Below, one piece after another: positions 49,284 through 58,275 of a stretch of 64,000 nucleotides of DNA. Position 1 is the first letter of the stretch; the number at the start of each line of letters is the position of its first letter. The position numbers and the translations under genes are program-made. This stretch comes from SIG440 sp045646865 (lineage in GTDB: Bacteria > Bacillota > Clostridia > Monoglobales > Monoglobaceae). Where the stretch lies: NCBI GenBank assembly GCA_045646865.1, contig JAZRLM010000018.1, forward strand, positions 146,842-210,841, read 5' to 3'. Under the pieces are notes generated by a model. That model saw only the letters and a list, made by a program, of their open reading frames with translations. It searched no databases and had not been told where the DNA came from.

Positions 49284-50666
49284 TTAACCCAGATTATTTA
49301 CTGTACGTGGATAGGGCAGTACGTCACGGATGTTGCCCATACCGGTAAGGTACATAACCGCTCTTTCAAAGCCAAGACCAAATCCTGCATGTTTTGTGCC
49401 ACCGTAACGGCGAAGGTCAAGATAATGTCCGTAATCTTCGGTTGCAAGACCAACCTCTTCCATTCTGGCAAGAAGAACATCCATACGTTCTTCTCTCTGG
49501 CTGCCGCCGATAATTTCGCCAATACCGGGAACAAGACAGTCCATAGCAGCAACGGTTTTACCGTCGTCGTTAAGACGCATATAAAACGCCTTGATTTCCT
49601 TTGGATAGTCGGTAACAAACACAGGCTTTTTGAATACCTCTTCGGTGAGGTATCTTTCGTGTTCGGTCTGCAGGTCGATACCCCATTCAACAGGATATTC
49701 AAATTCCTTGCCGCTGTTTTTCAGGATTTCAACAGCCTCGGTATATGTTACATGACCAAACTCGTTTTCAAGAATATTATTAAGTCTTTCGATAAGACCC
49801 TTATCAACAAAGTTGTTAAAGAACGCCATTTCTTCAGGTGCGTTGTCAAGAACATATCTGATAACAAACTTCAGCATATCCTCGGCAAGCTTCATATCAT
49901 CTTTAAGGTCGGCAAACGCAATTTCCGGCTCAATCATCCAGAACTCAGCCGCATGGCGGGTTGTGTTTGAGTTTTCCGCACGGAATGTAGGACCAAAGGT
50001 ATAAATATCACCAAATGCCATTGAGAATGTCTCGCCCTCAAGCTGACCGCTTACGGTAAGAGATGTTTCTCTGCCAAAGAAGTCCTGCTTGTAATCAATT
50101 GCACCGTCTTCGTTTTTAGGAAGGTTGTCCATATCAAGAGTAGTAACACGGAACATCTCGCCTGCCCCCTCACAGTCGCTGCCTGTAATCAGGGGAGTAT
50201 GAACATAAACAAAACCGCGTTCATTAAAGAACTTGTGGATTGCATATGCAATAACCGAGCGAACACGGAAAACCGCCGAAAAGGTGTTTGTTCTTGCTCT
50301 CAGATGTGGGATTGTTCTTAAAAATTCAAAGCTGTGGCGCTTTTTCTGCAGGGGATAGTCAGGAGTACTCTCGCCCTCGATTAAAACATTGGTCGCCTTG
50401 ATTTCAAAAGGCTGCTTTGCGTCGGGAGTAAGTTCAAGCACACCCTCAACGCGAAGTGATGCACCAACATTCAGCTTGCAGAGTTCTGCAAAGTTAGCCA
50501 GCTTTTCGTCCTCGATTACCACCTGAATATTTTTGAAGTAGGAGCCGTCGTTAAGTTCAACAAAGCCAAAGTTCTTTGATGCACGCAAGGTTCTTACCCA
50601 GCCGTTAACAGCAACGGTTTGACCTCCTAATTCGTTTGATTTTAAAAATACTTCTTTAATTTTCAT
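49284..50666 (-). CDS. asnS: Asparaginyl-tRNA synthetase
   Basis: AsnRS charges tRNA-Asn. The 460-residue class II enzyme has the OB-fold anticodon domain (VNGWVRTLRASKNFGFVELNDG), motif 2 (FRAENSNTTRHAAEFWMIEPE) and motif 3 (GLGFERAVMYLTGM). There is no obvious T-box in the upstream 100 nt, which is AT-rich. Presence of asnS suggests direct Asn charging. It ends 16 nt before the TPR gene. Confidence 0.96.
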   Translation of the reverse strand: MKIKEVFLKSNELGGQTVAVNGWVRTLRASKNFGFVELNDGSYFKNIQVVIEDEKLANFAELCKLNVGASLRVEGVLELTPDAKQPFEIKATNVLIEGESTPDYPLQKKRHSFEFLRTIPHLRARTNTFSAVFRVRSVIAYAIHKFFNERGFVYVHTPLITGSDCEGAGEMFRVTTLDMDNLPKNEDGAIDYKQDFFGRETSLTVSGQLEGETFSMAFGDIYTFGPTFRAENSNTTRHAAEFWMIEPEIAFADLKDDMKLAEDMLKFVIRYVLDNAPEEMAFFNNFVDKGLIERLNNILENEFGHVTYTEAVEILKNSGKEFEYPVEWGIDLQTEHERYLTEEVFKKPVFVTDYPKEIKAFYMRLNDDGKTVAAMDCLVPGIGEIIGGSQREERMDVLLARMEEVGLATEDYGHYLDLRRYGGTKHAGFGLGFERAVMYLTGMGNIRDVLPYPRTVNNLG

Positions 50667-50812
50667 TTAAAAACCATCCTTAAACTAATTCCAAAATTAT
50701 ACTAAATTATATTATACCGAATATTTTTCTAAAAATCAACCATATTATGTATATATGATAAAATTTTTTGGATAAAATTTTATATAAATCCGATGAAAGG
50801 CGGAGATGCAAG

Positions 50813-50965
50813 GTGAAATTTATCTCAACAGGAGCACGGCAAACCCCATACGAAACCTTTGACGACATAAAACGTGATACAGATTCAGGTCATCCCCGCT
50901 TTGGCCCCTCATATTACGAAACTGCAAAAAAAGCAAAAAACACTAAAAAGGGGATTTTAAAATAG
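50813..50965 (+). CDS. Small hypothetical protein
   Basis: A 50-residue hydrophilic protein (MKFISTGARQTPYETFDDIK, then DSGHPRFGPSYYETAKKAKN). The GTG at 50813 has GGCGGAG 7 nt upstream; the frame is open to 50768. It is followed by a clear terminator, which supports it as a real transcript. No family is recognised. Confidence 0.55.
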   Translation: MKFISTGARQTPYETFDDIKRDTDSGHPRFGPSYYETAKKAKNTKKGILK

Positions 50966-51003
50966 CACCCCATTCCCCAATCAGACCGCAATTTCAGCTA
51001 TTG

Positions 51004-51034
51004 GGGGTATGTACCGTTTTAATACCCCTTTTTT
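51004..51034 (+). terminator. Terminator of the small hypothetical gene
   Basis: GGGGTAT (51004-51010), 11 nt, ATACCCC (51022-51028) and six T form a standard intrinsic terminator. Confidence 0.8.
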
Positions 51035-51877
51035 CTATTCCACTATTTCCGTTCCGTTTCTCGCGTCATAATGCAAAATAACTCCGCGGTCGGTTGCAAT
51101 CTGCCATACGGGAATTGCAAGAATGTTACGATAGCTCTGAGCTGTTTTGCCTATATAATAGCCCGGCTTTATACTTACAATACTCTGTGCTGTATTCTTT
51201 TCGATTTTCTCGTTCTTTGCCAAATCTGCCAGAATACTCAGCACATTATAATATGGGCTTGTGCCACCTGATACAGACATTCCCGAAATTACGTTTCGTC
51301 CCGAAATAGCATAAATTCCTTTATCTGAAATATCAAAAGATACATATGCATCAAAAAATTCAGCTTGCTCCTTTTTTACCGTAAACACAGCTCTGGTGCC
51401 GTTGTCAACAAGATTAAAGCCGTTAAAGGCATATGCATCATACATCATTCCAAAAGTCTTCATTTCTTCACGGCAGAGCTTTTCCACATTCTCCTGAGAA
51501 AAGTCGGTTACTGTGCCCTGAGGCGCCGCCTTTTGGAATGTAAAACCATCACCGGAAATGGTCAAAATACCGCTGTCGCTTTGATAAGTATTTTCTGATT
51601 GCTGAGCGTATCCTTCGCCAAGAAATTTTACTATCATATCACGGTCGCTGCCAAACATCTTTTCGATGTAATAGTCAGAGATATCCGGTGAATCAGGGAT
51701 TTCAAGTGTTTCGGGAAGTAATATCTTGTTTTTGCCAAGAATTGCCGAAACATTCTGAATCATTATACCTTTTTCTTCTTTTTCATACATCTTTGCGCTG
51801 TACAAAACGCCTATCAGCATAATATTAATTATCGCCAGTACAACAATGAATACTGTTTTCATTCTTCTCAAATCCAA
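51035..51877 (-). CDS. YycI-like regulatory membrane protein
   Basis: A 280-residue protein with one N-terminal membrane segment (KTVFIVVLAIINIMLIGVLY) and an external domain of the YycI type. In Bacillus YycI and YycH bind the sensor kinase WalK and lower its activity. The start is TTG 51877, with GGGGGGTG 6 nt upstream and directly after the yycH-like stop. No walR or walK lies in the window. The YycI name is a family-level match by topology and pairing. Confidence 0.7.
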   Translation of the reverse strand: MDLRRMKTVFIVVLAIINIMLIGVLYSAKMYEKEEKGIMIQNVSAILGKNKILLPETLEIPDSPDISDYYIEKMFGSDRDMIVKFLGEGYAQQSENTYQSDSGILTISGDGFTFQKAAPQGTVTDFSQENVEKLCREEMKTFGMMYDAYAFNGFNLVDNGTRAVFTVKKEQAEFFDAYVSFDISDKGIYAISGRNVISGMSVSGGTSPYYNVLSILADLAKNEKIEKNTAQSIVSIKPGYYIGKTAQSYRNILAIPVWQIATDRGVILHYDARNGTEIVE

Positions 51878-53281
51878 CTAAAACACCCCCCGAATATTCC
51901 AAACCGCAGAGGTTTCTTTGTCGTCACCGAAATAGTAATAAACCAGTTGTCCGTCATCTATGGTCTTTGAGTTGGGGTTGCTGCTGAGATATTCCTGCAC
52001 CGCTGTCATAGCATTGGGATTAACAGTACGGTTTTCGGTTTTTTCAATAACTTTTATCCACATTTTGAATTCTGTAAGAACTCCGTTTTTCACAACGGCA
52101 GAAACCGCCGCCTCGTCGCCCATAGAAACCTTTATACCGTCAACAAAATAGTCAAAGGTCATACCATTCTGACCGAACCGGGTAATTCTTAATTCTGCAT
52201 TATGATTTTCGTCATTAATACCGCTTATGTTGTATATTCTGTTAAGTATATCCGAAAGCCCCGCTATCATAGAATATGCCGATGCAGAGCTTAAACCGCC
52301 CGGAGCAACCGCCACACCTTCGCTTTCGCTGAGGGCTTTATATTCCATTCGTCCGTTGGGATGCAATTTCAGGCTACCGGTTTCGCCCACATAAATCAAT
52401 GCCCCATTGGCATCTTCATACTGACGTATGGTATTGAGGTTATATCCGAATATATTTATCAGACCGGTTGTTACCTCGGTAGCTTTTGTAAAGTTAATTC
52501 CCGTTTTATAAATACGCGGTGCGCTTATAATAATGTTGTCGGTCTCCACCTCGCCCACAGGCACAACAAATGCGGATGCTATCCCCTGAGTGTCTGTTTC
52601 AAATCCATAGCTGAATTCCCGACCTTTGCCAACGGTACCGCCAATTGCATTTTTAAGAATTTCTGTGTCGCTTTGCAAGCTTGCCCTGACAATTTTGTCT
52701 CCCGATAAGTCTCTTAAATACACCGTAAGTACTGATTTTAATTGTTTGTCAGGCACTAACACCATTTCACCGAAACTCTCCATAGCAGTTGCAATTCCAC
52801 TTTGAGGCATTCCGTAAAACAGCCCTTCAAAAGCTGTATTTCTGGGTGCTGTAAACTTTACATACACCGAATTTTCCGTCAGGCAGGTCTTCCATTGTTC
52901 TTCACTTGATGCAAGAATCCCTTCTGCCCCCACAGAATAAATATCACGCATTGTCACATTAATTTTTTCAACAATCTGGTTGTAGTCAGAATCTGTTTCT
53001 TTAACAATCCTTCGGTCCTCTCCCGAAACTGCAGCAACCGTCAGCGGACGGGAAAATTGCCAGAAAGTATTTACTACATTTTGTGTTGTATTGTCGGTGC
53101 TCTGAGAAATTCCAATGGTATTTTTGATTCTGCCCCAGAAAGAGCCTATTGAAACCTGTCCTCTGTAAAGGCCAAGAACAGCCGCCGCAAGATAAAGGCA
53201 ACACAAACACAGCAAAACTATGGCTAAGGTTTTGCCTTTTTCAACTGCCTTATTCCGTTCATCGCGAGTGAATTTTTTCAC
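51878..53281 (-). CDS. YycH-like regulatory membrane protein
   Basis: A 467-residue protein with a basic start (MKKFTRDERNKAVEKGK), one membrane segment (TLAIVLLCLCCLYLAAAVLGLY) and a large external domain with a FWQFSRPLTV segment. It matches the arrangement of YycH, partner of YycI. GTG 53281, with AGGAAGG upstream, is preferred to TTG 53305. The pair is separated from any walRK genes in this window, which is unusual. Confidence 0.72.
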   Translation of the reverse strand: MKKFTRDERNKAVEKGKTLAIVLLCLCCLYLAAAVLGLYRGQVSIGSFWGRIKNTIGISQSTDNTTQNVVNTFWQFSRPLTVAAVSGEDRRIVKETDSDYNQIVEKINVTMRDIYSVGAEGILASSEEQWKTCLTENSVYVKFTAPRNTAFEGLFYGMPQSGIATAMESFGEMVLVPDKQLKSVLTVYLRDLSGDKIVRASLQSDTEILKNAIGGTVGKGREFSYGFETDTQGIASAFVVPVGEVETDNIIISAPRIYKTGINFTKATEVTTGLINIFGYNLNTIRQYEDANGALIYVGETGSLKLHPNGRMEYKALSESEGVAVAPGGLSSASAYSMIAGLSDILNRIYNISGINDENHNAELRITRFGQNGMTFDYFVDGIKVSMGDEAAVSAVVKNGVLTEFKMWIKVIEKTENRTVNPNAMTAVQEYLSSNPNSKTIDDGQLVYYYFGDDKETSAVWNIRGVF

Positions 53282-53312
53282 AACTGCTGCCTTCCTTTCT
53301 GACAATTATTGA

Positions 53313-53369
53313 TAAACAATGCGGCTACGCCGCTCGCCGCAAGCGGCGGTCGCAGACATTTCGCTATGT
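53313..53369. repeat. Hairpin-rich intergenic element
   Basis: Adjacent inverted repeats include ATTG/CAAT around 53318, GCGGC/GCCGC (53321-53333, loop TAC), CGCCGC/GCGGCG (53335-53348, loop AA) and ACAT/ATGT (53356-53369). It is GC-rich against an AT-rich surround. It lies between the YycH-like gene and a terminator. Confidence 0.6.
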
Positions 53370-53387
53370 TTGCCCATGTGCATTAAA

Positions 53388-53413
53388 AAGGACGACCCAA
53401 TTTGGTCGTCCTT
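53388..53413 (-). terminator. Terminator of the secreted protein gene
   Basis: AAGGACGACC (53388-53397), CAATTT, GGTCGTCCTT (53404-53413) lies past the stop of the gene at 53447; on the minus strand TTTTTAATG follows. Confidence 0.75.
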
Positions 53414-53446
53414 AAATTCCGTTATGTTCGACCCAACCAAAATGTT

Positions 53447-53929
53447 TTAGTCCGCCAGGGACTTGATTAAGTCAATAATGTTATAACTGTATTTGGTAAT
53501 CAATAGCTTCATTACCTGAACATTCTCACCGTTTTGAGCATGGACAAGAATGGTATTTTCTCCACGGGCAAGGGTAATTGTGTTCATAAAAAGACCCGAC
53601 GAACCAATGGTGGTTTCAGAGGGAGTTCTTAAAACCTGAGATGCACCGTTTTCGTCAATATATTTCATTTCGCTGTAAAACTTTTCGTACATACCTGTTT
53701 CGGGGCTGAAGCTGTAAAGTGTGACAGTTGTGCCCTCTTTACCGCAACCCGAAATAAGATAAGACTCATTAAAGGTTGAATCATGAGGATTCTGAGGCTT
53801 GGTAACAACCACAAGATCAGCTGTGTTGCCGGTTGTATCAACAGGCACCGAATCAGGAGCTGCAAAAACCCCAATCTGTCCCAGCAGCATAACTGCCAGA
53901 ACCAAAATAGCTATACAAACCTTTTTCAT
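53447..53929 (-). CDS. Secreted hypothetical protein
   Basis: A 160-residue protein with a signal peptide (KKVCIAILVLAVMLLGQIGVFAA, cleavage near AA-PDS). The mature part has a Ig-like/beta-sandwich pattern (VVVTKPQNPHDSTFNESYLISG, TTVTLYSFSPETGMYEKFYSEM, ARGENTILVHAQNG). Function is unknown; it could be a wall- or spore-coat related protein. No neighbour in the same direction is close. Confidence 0.7.
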   Translation of the reverse strand: MKKVCIAILVLAVMLLGQIGVFAAPDSVPVDTTGNTADLVVVTKPQNPHDSTFNESYLISGCGKEGTTVTLYSFSPETGMYEKFYSEMKYIDENGASQVLRTPSETTIGSSGLFMNTITLARGENTILVHAQNGENVQVMKLLITKYSYNIIDLIKSLAD

Positions 53930-54113
53930 AGTAATTCTCCTATATTTAGCCTAAAAATCGGAAGGTACTCCAATTCTGTATTTTGAGTATAACATATAAT
54001 TGTTACAAGTATATTACAGCCACATTACAATTATCTAAAAGATTTATTAACAATTTTCAAAGGAACAAACCCCAATATTTAACATATACTGTGATTGGGA
54101 GAGTGATTTCCTT

Positions 54114-54674
54114 ATGAAAATATTTATTGACCCGGGCCACGGCGGGCCTGACCCCGGTGCTGTGGGCAACGGGGTAACAGAAGAATTTGTCAACCTTAAT
54201 GTTTCGCTGGAGCTTGCACGGCTTTTGCGTGAGGCAGGCTATGACGTAAGACTTTACCGTACAACGAGTGACGAAAACGTACTTGAAAATAAAAATGCCG
54301 ACCTTCGAAACCGTGCACAAACCGCCAACAACTGGGGTGCAGATTATTTTATAAGTATACACACCAACAGTTCGCAAAACCCTGCCGCAAGCGGTATCGA
54401 GGCATATGTTTACCGTCTTGGCGGAACATCCGAGCGACTGGGGCAGTCAATTGTAGATTCGGTATCCGACGAGCTTGGCTCGCGGAACCGTGGTGTTATG
54501 CAGGCAAACTTTGCAGTCCTTCGTCGAACAAATATGCCGGCAGTATTGGTAGAGCTTGGCTATCTGACCAATGCCACCGAAGCCCTTAACCTTAACAGTC
54601 CGGCATGGCAGCGCGCCGTTGCCGCGGCCATCTTTGACGGAATAGTAAACGCCGTTGGTCTGCCAAGACCCTAA
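54114..54674 (+). CDS. N-acetylmuramoyl-L-alanine amidase (Amidase_3)
   Basis: A 186-residue zinc amidase of the CwlD/CwlC type: FIDPGHGGPDPGA (first His ligand), VNLNVSLELARLL (Glu), SIHTNSS (second His), and the catalytic Glu in VLVELGYLTN. There is no signal peptide or wall-binding repeat, as in CwlC/CwlV-like mother-cell lysis enzymes. It stands alone, ended by a strong terminator. Sporulation involvement is inferred from family and from nearby ger genes. Confidence 0.85.
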   Translation: MKIFIDPGHGGPDPGAVGNGVTEEFVNLNVSLELARLLREAGYDVRLYRTTSDENVLENKNADLRNRAQTANNWGADYFISIHTNSSQNPAASGIEAYVYRLGGTSERLGQSIVDSVSDELGSRNRGVMQANFAVLRRTNMPAVLVELGYLTNATEALNLNSPAWQRAVAAAIFDGIVNAVGLPRP

Positions 54675-54679
54675 AAACA

Positions 54680-54712
54680 ATGCAGATTGAAAACATTGTT
54701 TTCAATCTGCAT
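54680..54712. terminator. Terminator between amidase and VanW-type gene
   Basis: ATGCAGATTGAAAACA (54680-54695) and TGTTTTCAATCTGCAT (54697-54712) form a 16-bp perfect inverted repeat with a one-nt spacing. It lies between convergent genes and ends in TTTAAAT, probably serving both. Confidence 0.8.
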
Positions 54713-54717
54713 TTAAA

Positions 54718-56508
54718 TTATTCTTCTGTCTGTGGTTCTAAATCAACAATCTCCACCGTTTCGGTCACTTCATCAACCGGCACCTCTTCGGGTTCTTCCT
54801 GAATGTCGGTGCTTTCGGTATTCTCTGCACCTTCGGCATTTTCGCCCTCTGCTGCAGGCTCCTGCTGTACCTGATTGTGTTCTTCAGCAACATAAGCTGC
54901 GAGAGAGTCAATCGTGGTTTCCTTGTCGGCAGGGTTAACCTCTACCTGAGTATTTGTTGCACGGTAGGTACTGCCTGTGAGTCTTTCTTCCTTAACAACT
55001 ACCCCTTTTGACTTAACAATTCGCTTTGATGCAACTCTGTAACCTTTTGCACCTTTGCTGATTATCTTTTTATAACCTGCAGGAATCTCTGCGTTTTCGA
55101 TTATTTCATATTCAGGTTCAAGAACGGCGGTTGTGGAGTTGACAATTTCAACCTGCATATCAGGCTCCTTAACGCCCAGCAATTCGCAGGTCAGCCTTCT
55201 GTTTTGCGCGGTTGCACGGATTTTTATAGGATAAGAAGTGTTATTCTTAAACTGAAAATCAATATATCCCTCGGCAATGGTTGCATCCATACCTGCCGGA
55301 ACATATGAAATGGGCAAAGAATGTGATGTTCGCTGAACAATCTCAAGATTAGCATAAAGCACAGCACTGTAAAGGGTTGATGAGGTCTGGCAGATTCCGC
55401 CGCCCACACCCGATTCAGTACGGTTGCCTACATAAACACCTGCCACCTTGTAGCCGTTTTCAATAGTCCTTCTGCCAACAGTCTTATCATAAGAAAACAC
55501 ATCCCCCGGCATAAGTATGTATCCGTTAATACGACTTGCGGTAAGCTCAACATTGGCGGCTCTTGCCTGAGAGCTTGTATAAAAGTCTGACGAATATTTA
55601 CCGATAACATCCCGAAACAACAACGCCTCAAGCTCTTTGGCAGTAGCCTGATAAGAAGGAACATCTACCGTAATGGTACACCTTTGCTCCCCCGACTCAA
55701 GCGCGGATTTAAGCAAACCCTTATCAACTGTTATACCGCCCTTTTCGGGTATAACAACCACCTTTCCGTCAACCATCGAATACGTGGCATCGACAATCGG
55801 CTGTGTAAGTTCTGCATATAAGGCTTCAAGTTCCAAAGTCTTTGGTTCTGTCAATTCAACCTTCAGTTCAATTTTTTTAATTTCGGGGTCAAGCAGCGCA
55901 TCACCTATCACCGTAAGCAGTTTTTTGCGGCTGACCATCATTCCGGGGTTGCCCTTGATAATTGTAAGATTGCTTCCTTCTATCTCATATGTAGCCTCTG
56001 TCATAGGAACTTCAGCATCACCTGCAACCTCGGCAATAAGTGTCTCAATCAGTTCATTATCAGCCTTTGCAAAAATCGGAGCCTGTGTCTTTTCAAACCA
56101 CGACGAAAGCATTGCTCCGCCCTTACCGAAAAAACCGTCGCTTCGGCCTATGTCAAAAGCAGTTTCAGCAGTTCTGGGGCTGTCAATGCCCACAACTATG
56201 TCAGAAAGCAACATCTCCTTGCTGTTTTCGCCGCAAACAAAGGTAATATTACGCTTTGTATCTATGGTTTTAAACCCTTCGTCAAGGCGGACTTGCGCCT
56301 CCTCGCGGGTCAGACCGCCAATTTCAATACCTGCGACCTCCACATTTGGATAAATATTATTGTATGTATTTGCATACGCAAAAAATCCCCCGACAATCAG
56401 AAGAAGTCCGCAAATTGATGCAGCAAGTGCAATCCTCCATTTTGGCAACTTCTTTTTTTGTTCAGGAGAGTTCTTTTCATTTTTTTCGTTAATCTGATTT
56501 TCGCTCAT
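54718..56508 (-). CDS. VanW family protein with YoaR/PG-binding repeats and G5-like domain
   Basis: A 596-residue protein with one N-terminal membrane segment (ALAASICGLLLIVGGFFAYANTY). It has two PG_binding_4/YoaR-like repeats (IYPNVEVAGIEIGGLTREEAQVRLDEGF and later AEVPMTEATYEIEG), a VanW domain with the GDVFSYDKTVGRRTIENGYKVAGVY and GVGGGICQTSSTLYSAVLYANLEIVQR blocks, a G5-like C-terminal segment and an acidic Glu/Thr-rich tail. VanW domains bind or modify peptidoglycan; exact role unknown. ATG 56508 is preferred to 56562. It is divergent from gerA. Confidence 0.85.
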   Translation of the reverse strand: MSENQINEKNEKNSPEQKKKLPKWRIALAASICGLLLIVGGFFAYANTYNNIYPNVEVAGIEIGGLTREEAQVRLDEGFKTIDTKRNITFVCGENSKEMLLSDIVVGIDSPRTAETAFDIGRSDGFFGKGGAMLSSWFEKTQAPIFAKADNELIETLIAEVAGDAEVPMTEATYEIEGSNLTIIKGNPGMMVSRKKLLTVIGDALLDPEIKKIELKVELTEPKTLELEALYAELTQPIVDATYSMVDGKVVVIPEKGGITVDKGLLKSALESGEQRCTITVDVPSYQATAKELEALLFRDVIGKYSSDFYTSSQARAANVELTASRINGYILMPGDVFSYDKTVGRRTIENGYKVAGVYVGNRTESGVGGGICQTSSTLYSAVLYANLEIVQRTSHSLPISYVPAGMDATIAEGYIDFQFKNNTSYPIKIRATAQNRRLTCELLGVKEPDMQVEIVNSTTAVLEPEYEIIENAEIPAGYKKIISKGAKGYRVASKRIVKSKGVVVKEERLTGSTYRATNTQVEVNPADKETTIDSLAAYVAEEHNQVQQEPAAEGENAEGAENTESTDIQEEPEEVPVDEVTETVEIVDLEPQTEE

Positions 56509-56640
56509 CCGATTTTCACTCTCCGATAGATTTATATGCCGCATATTTGCATATATGCACACTTAAATTCTATCATATACACGAAAAAAGTCAATATTTT
56601 TTCGATAAATATTTAAAATCTGGGGAATACTCCCTTTGAG

Positions 56641-58275
56641 GTGAAAATTTTGAAATTCAAGAATTTATTTATATACTCCCCAAAACCAAAAAGTTCTGCC
56701 CCCGATATTTCATCCACCCCCGAAAAAACCGAAAATAATCCGGGCAAAAACAGTTACATCAAAAACAATATTCAGGACAAAACAACCGAAACCTATACGA
56801 CGGGTAAGGTCAGCACAGTTCTTGCCGAAAACCTTTCATTCATCGAGGACGCCTTTGAAACAAGCAAGAATTTTGACCTTGTGGTACGAAAATTCAAGGT
56901 ACGGCTTTCGGATTCTTTTGCCGACGCCTTTCTTATCTTTTACGACGGACTTGCCAACAAGGAATACGTCAACCGCGACATTATGAAACCCCTGATGCAG
57001 CAAGGCATTGATAAAATTCAGGGAAGCCTCTCAGGCACCGTATATCAATGCCTGCTTACCCAGGCACCCAACACAATGCAGACCGAAATGCAGACAATAA
57101 TCGAGGCTGTGGGGTTTGGCAACTGTGCGGTATTTGTTGACGGATGCGACTGTGCCTTTGTTGCCGACATCAAGGGCTGGAGCAGCCGAAGTGTAGGGAG
57201 ACCCATTACTGAGGCGGTGCTTACAGGACCACAGGAAGCCTTTTGCGAGTCGGTTATGCCAAACATTGCCCTTGTGCGCAAAATACTTAAAGACCCCAAT
57301 CTGATTGCCGAGAATATCCCAGTGGGCACAATCAGCAAAACCCCCTGTGCCCTGATGTATATAAACGGCATTACCAATAAGGCTCTTGTTGCAGAGGCAA
57401 GGCGCAGGCTGAAAGATATCGAGGTGGAATACATCTTTTCTTCCACCGACATCGAAATGCTTATGGAGGAAAGTGCCCTTTTCCCTCTGCCCCAGATTCT
57501 TAAAACTGAACGCCCCGACCGTGCTGCAGCACAGCTCTCGGACGGAAAGGTGGTAATTATGGTTCAGGGCAGTCCCTTTGTGCTTGTTCTGCCTGCAACC
57601 GCCCGAGACCTTGCCGAAACCGCCGAGGACAGCTATGTCCGCACCTCTGAGGCAAACTTTATGAAGTTTGTCAGGGTTTTAGGCTGCACCCTTGCCTTGC
57701 TTTTGCCGGGTTGTTTTTTGAGCATCGTGCTTTATCATCACGAAAGTATCCCTACCGACCTGCTCCTTGCAATAGAGTCAAGCCGCAAACAGATGCCCTT
57801 TCCCATAACATTAGAGCTTGTGATTATGGCACTTGCATTTGAGCTTATCAAAGAAGCCTCAATCCGTGTGCCAGACCCAATCGGTTCAACCCTTGGCATT
57901 GTTGGCGGTTTAATTCTCGGGCAATCGGCAGTAAGCGCAAATATTGCCAGTCCCCTTTTGATTATAATTGTTTCAATCTCTGCTCTTGGCGCATTTGCCG
58001 CGCCCTCTGCCTCAATTTCGAGGGCACTATCGGTTTTGCAGTTTGTGTTTATATTTCTTGGTGCGCTGGCAGGCTTTTTAGGCATCGCCCTTGGTCTGTT
58101 TGCGGGAATAATCTACCTTGCCGCAACAGTCACCTTTGGTGTACCCTACCTTTCGGGCGAAGGAATTGCCATTCCGCCAATGTGGAAACGTGAAATCCGA
58201 CCCCACAACCTGCACACACAGCAACGCCACAAGCAACCTCACATCAGCCGCAAATGGAAAGGAGACGACCAATGA
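56641..58275 (+). CDS. Spore germinant receptor A subunit (GerAA family)
   Basis: GerA subunits form part of the inner-membrane germinant receptor. The 544-residue protein has a soluble N-terminal part (VRKFKVRLSDSFADAFLIFYDGL, GFGNCAVFVDGC), then about five membrane helices from residue 340 and a conserved ERPDRAAAQLSDGKVVIMVQGSPFVL, SIRVPDPIGSTLGIVGGLILGQSAV. A GTG at 56641 and a TTG at 56650 compete; the latter has GAGGTGA at good spacing. It overlaps the next gene by ATGA. Confidence 0.93.
   Translation: MKILKFKNLFIYSPKPKSSAPDISSTPEKTENNPGKNSYIKNNIQDKTTETYTTGKVSTVLAENLSFIEDAFETSKNFDLVVRKFKVRLSDSFADAFLIFYDGLANKEYVNRDIMKPLMQQGIDKIQGSLSGTVYQCLLTQAPNTMQTEMQTIIEAVGFGNCAVFVDGCDCAFVADIKGWSSRSVGRPITEAVLTGPQEAFCESVMPNIALVRKILKDPNLIAENIPVGTISKTPCALMYINGITNKALVAEARRRLKDIEVEYIFSSTDIEMLMEESALFPLPQILKTERPDRAAAQLSDGKVVIMVQGSPFVLVLPATARDLAETAEDSYVRTSEANFMKFVRVLGCTLALLLPGCFLSIVLYHHESIPTDLLLAIESSRKQMPFPITLELVIMALAFELIKEASIRVPDPIGSTLGIVGGLILGQSAVSANIASPLLIIIVSISALGAFAAPSASISRALSVLQFVFIFLGALAGFLGIALGLFAGIIYLAATVTFGVPYLSGEGIAIPPMWKREIRPHNLHTQQRHKQPHISRKWKGDDQ

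Noticed and set aside
50667..50812. T-box leader or riboswitch upstream of asnS
   Set aside because: The region is AT-rich, short and lacks a T-box core or an antiterminator hairpin.
52054..52062. Perfect DnaA box TTATCCACA
   Set aside because: It is a single copy inside the coding sequence of the YycH-like gene, with no cluster of others nearby.
56563..56640. Sigma-G promoter of the ger locus
   Set aside because: A CATATAC-like -10 is present, but no GCATR element at the right spacing was found, so no promoter is claimed.
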